Below are positions 57,260 through 64,000 of a stretch of 64,000 bases of DNA, in pieces (position 1 is the first letter of the stretch; every line of letters starts with the position of its first letter). Made by a program: the position numbers and the translations under genes. The notes beneath the pieces were generated by a model. It searched no databases, had not been told where the DNA came from, and saw nothing but the letters and a program-made list of their open reading frames with translations. The stretch spans positions 32,846,882 through 32,910,881 of the forward strand of contig OX419338.1 of assembly GCA_948470475.1 (NCBI GenBank), read 5' to 3'. The DNA is from Galaxea fascicularis (lineage: Eukaryota > Cnidaria > Anthozoa > Scleractinia > Euphylliidae).

Positions 57260-60200
57260 CTACTTTTATTTTCAGTGATCTGTGTATCTTCCTTAGACTT
57301 ACACAAAGTCAAGCTTGAAGAAAACAATGCTCTATTGAAACAGAAAGGAGGCGAAGACAACAACGAACAGGATGATAACCCTTCAAGGTGCATAATTTCC
57401 GTCGCAAAATATCAGTATCAGTACGTTGCTATAAACTATGTAACTATCGATGAATTTCAACGTAAATGACTCCAAATTAAACACATTTCTTTCTAGATAC
57501 AAATAAAATGTTCAGTGTGTTGTATTAAAAAGGTTTCGTATCACTTCACTTTTTATTTAATAGGGACAGGTTTTATGTGCGCAGCTTACTACGAGTCCTC
57601 TTTGTTTTATTCTATGAACTTTTTTATTTAACACCTCAACGACAATGAGGATAATAATCAAGTAAACGGAAAACTTGAATCCGGTATGTGTTAATTTTTA
57701 TTTCCTTAATTGTACAGACTTGCAAAATGTATTGCATCTATGAAGATCTCAGCTGCAGTATCTTCTACACCTTCGGTGACACCGGCAGCAAAAGCAGCTG
57801 AGTGGACGACGGGGTGGAGGCCTTCGGACTGTAGCTCTGGGGAGGAGGATGTTGCTGAAAGCGTGGCAGAGTCCGCCATATCAGAATTCAGTGCCGCCAT
57901 GGGGAAGCTTAATGAGGTTGCCACTACTAGACAGATCAGTCCCTTAACGTTTCAGTTAAAAACGACGTGGGATGAGGCAAAAGAGCACGAGAAAGAAGTG
58001 TGCATCGATAAGGCTACCGAAGCCTGTAGTCTCGTGTGTGAGATTATGGCGCCAAAGGCTGCACAGGAGTTACTTCAGTCCTGTTGTATTCCTGATACAA
58101 ACGGCAGACTATGAGGATCTTGTACCACTGATGCAAGCCTACAACGCTGCTAAGACAAGAAACGTGAAGACTCAAATTCTGAGCCTTTATGGTTATAGAT
58201 ATCCAGCGAGGACGCTTCAGAGGATCCACCGGAACCATTTGCGAAGCTAACATCGTGGCAAATTAAACGCGCTAGAGCTCACGCAAGAGAATGCAGTCCA
58301 GGCTCCTTAGTAGAAAAGCCGCCTTCTCATAGGGTTCGACTACTCCCAGCGAAACTTGACCATTTCTTAGACTTTGTTAACCGGCCATACTTTTATCAGG
58401 ATGTTGCATTTGGTACAAGGAAACTGAAGCTTAAAAGCGGCGAGAAACTCACAATGCCAAAATTCATACGTAAAGTAACAAGAGCAACAATGATCAGGCA
58501 ATATCTAAAGTTCTGTGAAGAAGAACAATACGAACCCCTAAGTCGCGCGAGTCTATTTCGTGTTCTCGAAGTACGGGAGGCCTCACAACAGAAATCCTTG
58601 AGTGGTTCAGACAACACAGCTGCCGATGGGTCAGCGGCGTTCGAGCGCCTACAACGAACAGTAGAGTCATATTGGCCTGGAGAAGAGCGTGGCAGATGAT
58701 ATAAGTGGATCTCTTCGGGACGGTAAGAAGTATTTGAAAACAGAATATCAGAAGAATTGCAAAGATGATGAGAGCTCATGTCCAGATCATTGCCGTAAGT
58801 TGGGTCTAAGTGACCCAAATGATCCAAATTTTCAAGAGAAATGTACACATGAACATACTCTTAGCTGCCCTCAATGTGATGACATCACTTCCTGTTTGCA
58901 TAAATTGCAACAAACCGTCAATGACAGTGAAAGCTTACGCTTTTACAGCAAAGAACAGAAAGAAGACTTCTTGTACGACATCGAGAAAGCTTCGGATGCT
59001 ATTGTACAGTGGAAAGCCCACATTAACCAGGAATGTGCGAACCAGGAATGTGCGAAACAAGATATACTGGCAGAGCTTGATCAGAATTCGTGCCTTCTAG
59101 TAATGGATTGGGCTATGAAGTTCTTGCAGCTTCGTTATAGAGAAAAACAAACTGATTGGTATGGCAAGAGAGGGCTCAGCTGGCACATCACTAGTGTCGT
59201 GACCAAAGACATGTCCGGCACGACCGAAGTTATCTCTTACGCGCACCTATTCGATCAGTGTACACAGGATTGGTTCTCAGTAGCTTCAATTCTAGAAGAC
59301 CTTCTGACAAAACTAAAAGCGAGGAATCCTCTCATCCAAAGAGCATATTTAAAGTCAGATGAGGTTGGTTGTTATCATAACAGCTCCTTGATTGCTGCTG
59401 TAAGAGATATCGCAAAGAGAGTTGGTGTTACAGTACATGGTTATCATTACTCATAGCCACAGTCTGGAAAGGATATTTGTGATCGTACCCTGTGTCCACT
59501 GAAGTCCTCCATCCGTATGTACTGCAACGAAGGTCATGATGTTTTAACTGCTACAGACATGAGAGATGCCTTAATACAACACCCGGTAAAAGGAACATCT
59601 GCCGCGGTTTGTGTAGTCAACGAGTCGAGAAAGACTCTTTCTGTAAAGAAGATGGAGCAGTTCAGCAGCTTTCATAACTTTGAATATGAAGCTGATGGTC
59701 TTAGAGTGTGGAAATGCTATGGTATAGGCGATGGAAAGTACATTCCATATGAAATGCTTTATGTCACCAATCAGGTTCCAACCGCTCTCCAAACGGTGGA
59801 ATCCCAAGAATTCTATGTACCACTTGGAAAACGAGAGGTAAAGAGACCCAGTTCAGAAGCTAGCAAGAGTGCTGAGAGTAGTACACCACTGCTTGAATGT
59901 TCAAAGCTCAGTTGCAACGAGGCCTTTGAATCCTTTGCGCAGCTGCATCTTGATGTCGGTAAACATACTGCCAGCAGGTTAAACCAGTATGATGTTATCA
60001 GAAGGGACTGGGCACTGAAATTCTCATCTGTAGATAACCCTGCTGACACTGAAATGTATTCAGTGCCCTCCGGGGGACCGCCAACGTTTTCAGAAGTCAA
60101 TTCCAGCAAATCATCTCTGCAGACAGGTTGGGCCTTAAGCAAACCGAGAAGGAGCGTTAGATTTTCGCCAAAGGTCAAAGAATACCTAACAGCACGTTTC

Positions 60201-60653
60201 ACAATAGGAGAAAGAACAGGGCGTAAGGCTGACCCCGGCCAGGTTGCAGCAGACATGCGAAATGCAAAAAAATGAGTCTAATGAACGTCTGTTTACTAGA
60301 TCTGAGTGGCTTTCAAAGAACCAAGTTCAGAGCTTTTCTCGCGGATGGCAGCAGCCCGTCGTAAAGAGCAGGGTGTTGTTAAATTGTCAACGGAAAAGGA
60401 AGATACAGATTCAGAAAGAGAGGATTTGATTAAAACAGTAAATGAAGAAATTAACGTCGCACATCCTATCTGCTTTGACAGTTATGACCTGTGTGAGCGT
60501 TATCATAGCAACACGCTCCAAGAATTCAATGTAGCCATGCTTAGGAGTATCTGCAACCATTTTGAGATTCCTGTGAAATCGAGGGACAAAAAGAAATTCG
60601 TCTTAGACAAACTGACAGTCATGATAAGTGAATGCGAGTGTGTGTCTCACTAA
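57260..60653 (+). pseudogene. DDE-like transposase of the 7.7-kb element, multiply broken
   Basis: Possible exon 57268-57388, then, after TTGTACAG at 57717, a long degraded frame. Recognisable segments: 'RNVKTQILSLYGYRYP', 'RPYFYQDVAFGTRKLKL', 'YEPLSRASLFRVLEVREAS', 'DNTAADGSAAF', a Cys-rich part ('CTHEHTLSCPQCDD'), 'MDWAMKFLQLRYREKQTDW', 'KSDEVGCYHN', 'PQSGKDICDR', and a C-terminal 'RFTIGERTGRKADPGQVAAD' module. The two Asp and the acidic site before PQSGKD would form the DDE triad; that Glu codon is replaced by TAG at 59454-59456. Frame breaks at about 58095, 58230, 58690, 60270 and 60345. A large cnidarian family I cannot assign to a named superfamily. Confidence 0.65.
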
Positions 60654-60834
60654 AGCAATGTAAAGCGTTTCCTTAAATTCCTACCTGTTGTGCTGTGCTG
60701 TCGTAAGCAGGGTTAAGTAAGTCAAATTACAGGGAACTTAGCAAAAGCAGTATTTTTACACACGGTGACGTTATTTCCGGCCGCCGTTCAACCCTGCCCG
60801 TCCGTTCAAACAAGTTTATACGGCAAGTTGTCAT

Positions 60835-61449
60835 TAGGCATTTGCCGATTGTGCTAGTAAAAGTGGCATATTATGCCAGTCGCAGTGCTCGTTTTTTGCC
60901 CAAATTATGCTCAAATTATGCTCGCTTTTCAAAATTATGCTACTTTTTTAAAAAATTATTCTGTGCACAAACTCGTCCCCCTCCTCTTGTATTTTCCAGT
61001 GGTTGATTCGAGGCGTCTATCCCGGGCAAGTTGTGCAGGCTTTGGTCTATCCTCTCTGTTCTCGCAACCTTGTAAACTATCTGGATGTAAGTTCACTGCA
61101 CTTGACTGGTTTGGCGTGGCGGCCGCCATTTTGAAACGAGCACTGGGAGAAAGACTAAGGAGTCTGGGACCGAGACACAGACTTCCGGTTCCGTTTCATC
61201 GAATTCCCGCGGTATCTCAACACAAGTAAAAAAAAATCGAAAAATAGGAGTGGAAGCAACTGTTAATAGTAATCTATCGTTTTTAGTAGCTGAGATCTTC
61301 GTTTTCTTGAATTATTCTAAAATTGTGCTATTAAGACAAGAAAATATACGGATTATGCTAGCAGTGCTACTTTTGGAAAAAGGGCAAAAATTATGCTCAG
61401 TTCCTCAGATTATGCCAAAAATTATGCTAGCACAATCGGCAAGAGCCTA
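60835..61449. mobile_element. Nested hAT-type element with 8-bp target duplication
   Basis: Ends TAGGC..TTGCCGATTGTGCTAG and the inverse; GTTGTCAT duplicated at 60827-60834 and 61450-61457. Interior has 'AAATTATGCT' words clustered at both ends in inverted orientation. Non-autonomous. It lies in the 7.7-kb transposon. Confidence 0.8.
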
Positions 61450-62839
61450 GTTGTCATACCCTATTTCCCTGCTCTTTACTTTTTTGAAATGGGAAAAAAG
61501 TGAAATAATAAACATTAATGTTGTATGAAAAATTATAAAAATTATTATCTGAAAAAATGACTCAACAATTTTCTGATTTACGAGACATGTTTTAGAAACT
61601 TATTCCATCTTCAGTTGTAGAAGTTCGTTACAATTTAAATATCTTCTGTTGTAGAAGTAGTTACAATAGGCCATTCACAGTTGAGGGCTTTGTGTCCAAG
61701 CCTTTGAGTGAACGTGAGGCTGAGGTTGACATTGTCTTGATAGAAACATCCTCTCTTTTTTAATGTAAATTTTGCTTAAAAATTCTAGTTAGCATATTAA
61801 ACCACACGATTTACATATCGCGACTCCACCACTGGTTACTGTGCGAAATGTGAAACCAGTGGTGGCGTCGCAAAATGTCTGCTGTTTTCTGAGGCTAGCC
61901 ATTTTCAAGGTATTCTGCAATAGTCAACGGCACAATTGTGAAGTATAATGTTTTGTGAGTTGAGGAAGCTTAGCACGCGATAGTCGTTACAAATTAGTGA
62001 AAAACAGCACCCAAGTGAACACGTGATTTACTCTAATTTGAATAACTCCTAACAACCAACTTCTTTAATTATCATTCCTTGTAACACTTGAAAAACGTCG
62101 TTCTTTTATACGTTTTGGGTTTATTTACAGTATCAGTTGTTAAAACAATATTTTTGTAAGCACGCCTTTCGCGTAATTAAATTCCGTTGATAAATGCACT
62201 ATTCTGGGTGGTGAATTCCATGCCTTGTTTTCTAGTTCCAGGATTCTATATTTCCGCTAGGAATCCTATTTCGGTCAAAACACGACGTGACCTTTGAGAG
62301 AGTTCCATGAAACTGTTATCTGAATTTGAAGCAATGGAATCCTTATTTACGTTTCCAAAAACGAACGTCGATTTGTTTCTTCTCTGGTCCTCAAGCAAAC
62401 TAGCTATCAACGGATCGCGGCTAATTACCGAGAAACGTTAAACGTGACCACGGATTTGCGCCTGTTTTAGTATTCGAGCCGTTTTGGAATCTGCAAGGAA
62501 TTCTACTTTACGCGAACGACAGCTATTTTCAAGGCAGTTTTAGCCGGATTTTGATGAAATCAAGATTCCTACGGATCAGAATATGGCTCAGTTTGTAGGT
62601 AAGCCGTCCTTTTCACAAAATTTTCTTGAGATGGATTCATTATTTCACACAGTATTAATGGAAGACAAATCGCTCAATATTGACATGTTCGTTAATTCAA
62701 ACGGTCATAACTTTTGAAATACTGAAATCGCACATGAGTTCTTGTAAAGTCTTGTCAATTAAAGATCAATCTTTTCGGCTGTATAGGCCTAGTCTAGAAT
62801 AATCAACTCTGTCCCAAAAAGTAGAAATATGCTTCTAAA
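61450..62839. other. Interior of the 7.7-kb element, no gene
   Basis: AT-rich, no frame of note between the nested hAT element and the right TIR. Confidence 0.5.
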
Positions 62840-64000
62840 CTAAGGCCATTTTTTGCCGTTTGTTCGATGGCATTTTATAGGGGTCATATTTTGGTTGATT
62901 TCATCTTTCTGGGTACGTTTACGGAAAATACTTGATATCTAGAAAAAATGGAGACATTTATCAATAAATAGATGTTAAAATCATTCCGAGATGGTGCGAA
63001 TAAAAAATTTTACAGCGCCCCAAAAAAATGCCAAATTTTGAATTTTTGGGCCGTACAATATGGCCATGGTGGGCAAAAAAAATTCGTGCTTCTTAGCGCG
63101 GCCAGAAAATAACTTTGAATCAAAGCAAACCTATTTTAGTTATAGTCCCAATAAAGGCTTTCATCTACCAGAGTTTCAGGAAAAAAATATTTTTCACGCG
63201 AAATTGAGTGGGCGGTTTTTACTGAGACTGCCTCTTAAACGCTTACCGGTGCAATTCAGTCCTTTTCCGTCATTATAAGTCCCACTTGCACAAGCTAACA
63301 TTTTTAAAAAGGAAAGAAACAGCAAACTCAGATGCAGAGGAATCAGTTCACTGGAGTGATGTAGCATGAGGTAGTAGCATGAGAAAACATTTTGTTTATA
63401 AACAAAAAAAAAAAAGAAAAGAAAAGGATAAACGATTGCTTCACAGCGAGCCACCCAAAGTCAGTTGAGTGAAGGTGTAAAAACTTCGTAAAGCAAAATT
63501 GAACTTTAGAAACTGACTTTGTTAACGTCTATGGTTTATTCCTTCTTGATACCTAGTAACTCAGCCAGGTACCTTGATACAACAGAGCCATTTATCTTAT
63601 TCTTCAACTTACATAAGTTATGCGCCCTTTTGCTTTTGTGAACATACCTGTGCAAATGCCCTTATTGTTCTCTTGGCCTTCCTCGCAGATACATCTTCCT
63701 TCAAGACCCCTGGAATTCCACTCACCATACCTGTCACATGCAACAATCATACTGCCATCTTGGAATGAGTTCGGGGCGCACGTTCCCTCCACAAGAAGCG
63801 ATTCGTTTACCGGAGCAATCGTTCGCGGTAGAGAGACCAAACGCTGAACGAGGTTTCTTTTACCACAAACGTTGTACGAGACTTTCACAGAATGCAAATA
63901 TGCACAGGCACCTTGATCATGAAATGCAAACACAATGTACTTGGTTTTTACTGATAGCGGTGTTATTACTGTTGTTTTGGTACCAGGTGTACGAAGGTTG

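Larger units (their letters stand above)
55512..63234 (+). mobile_element. 7.7-kb DNA transposon with TTAA duplication and ~0.4-kb TIRs
   Basis: Begins GAGGCAGTCTCAGTAAAAAC and ends with the inverse, flanked by TTAA at 55508-55511 and 63235-63238. Inverted repeats can be followed to about 55905 on the left and 62840 on the right. The RTK intron at ~32010 gives the empty site. It carries one degraded plus-strand transposase gene. TTAA points to a Kolobok/piggyBac-type target preference, but the protein does not fit piggyBac. Confidence 0.85.
50487..64000 (-). pseudogene. Duplicated receptor ectodomain without TM or kinase (runs past right edge)
   Basis: Exons homologous to the RTK: ligand-binding/Cys exon 63649-64000 (continues right), Cys-rich 63247-63294, FN3-1 51725-52077, FN3-2 51095-51303, FN3 end 50487-50550. 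Lengths equal the RTK's (48, 209, 64) except FN3-1, which is 353 rather than 357 nt: four bases are lost near 52041, giving an early stop. Introns are also homologous (e.g. 55160-55500 with 31650-31990). Splice sites remain. No TM, kinase or tail exons occur in the window to the left of 50487. It is a kinase-less remnant; a short secreted product is conceivable only if the frame break is bypassed. Confidence 0.75.

Noticed and set aside
59571..60256. Minus-strand frames of 78 and 147 codons
   Set aside because: Antisense to the transposase pseudogene of the 7.7-kb element.

Overview
The window is eukaryotic and looks cnidarian, most likely a reef-building coral. It has spliced receptor genes with short exons and AT-rich introns, a dense load of fold-back and TIR elements, a tRNA-derived SINE with the Gly/Pro-type B box seen in coral SINEs, and a Polinton/adintovirus-like insertion. 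The species cannot be fixed from sequence alone.

Region A (1-7.7 kb) is the right part of a Polinton (Maverick)/adintovirus-like element, visibly more GC-rich than the rest and compactly coded. Read from the left edge it carries, on the minus strand, a large F54H12.2-like capsid protein (cut by the window edge), two small basic proteins, a second (penton-like) structural protein and a DDE integrase with a C-terminal chromodomain. On the plus strand a frame-broken Rossmann/SLOG-like gene follows, then (minus) a charged coiled-coil protein. At the right end (plus) sits the most striking object of the window: one constant first exon followed by nine downstream modules. Every module has its own splice acceptor, is in the same phase as the constant exon's donor, and has an in-frame stop close to its 3' end. 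All nine encode CxxC cysteine motifs. This looks like a cassette of alternative terminal exons behind a basic, F-box-like N-terminus. PolB, ATPase and protease genes expected for the family would lie left of the window.

Region B (7.7-22.9 kb) holds no convincing host gene. It contains a Penelope-like RT remnant, a pogo-type MITE with TA duplications, a decayed Harbinger transposon (Myb-like gene plus converging DDE transposase pseudogene), and a 32-bp minisatellite that alternates in two forms.

Region C (22.9-34.5 kb, minus strand) is a complete 17-exon receptor tyrosine kinase. The exon phases all join and the total is 2640 nt, giving 879 residues. It combines an Eph-type ligand-binding domain, a shortened cysteine-rich part, two FN3 domains, a TM segment and an intact kinase that does not look Eph-like. 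There is no SAM domain, and a short tail carries two YxN motifs. One intron uses a GC donor. Retention of another would give a secreted receptor with a completed FN3 fold.

Region D (34.5-50.4 kb) is repeat-rich: a broken copy of the ligand-binding exon, a near-perfect 1.38-kb palindrome, a miRNA-like hairpin, an L1-like LINE insertion with a 15-bp target duplication, several MITEs, one fibrinogen-like exon, and an 89-bp tandem array.

Region E (50.5-64 kb, minus) is a tandem duplicate of the receptor's ectodomain that has lost TM and kinase and carries a 4-nt frameshifting deletion. It has been inflated by a 2.4-kb TIR element full of the palindrome GTAACGTANGTTAC, and by a 7.7-kb TTAA-flanked transposon with ~0.4-kb TIRs. 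The latter contains a decayed transposase gene, a SINE and a nested hAT-type element. The intact first receptor serves as the empty-site reference for both insertions.
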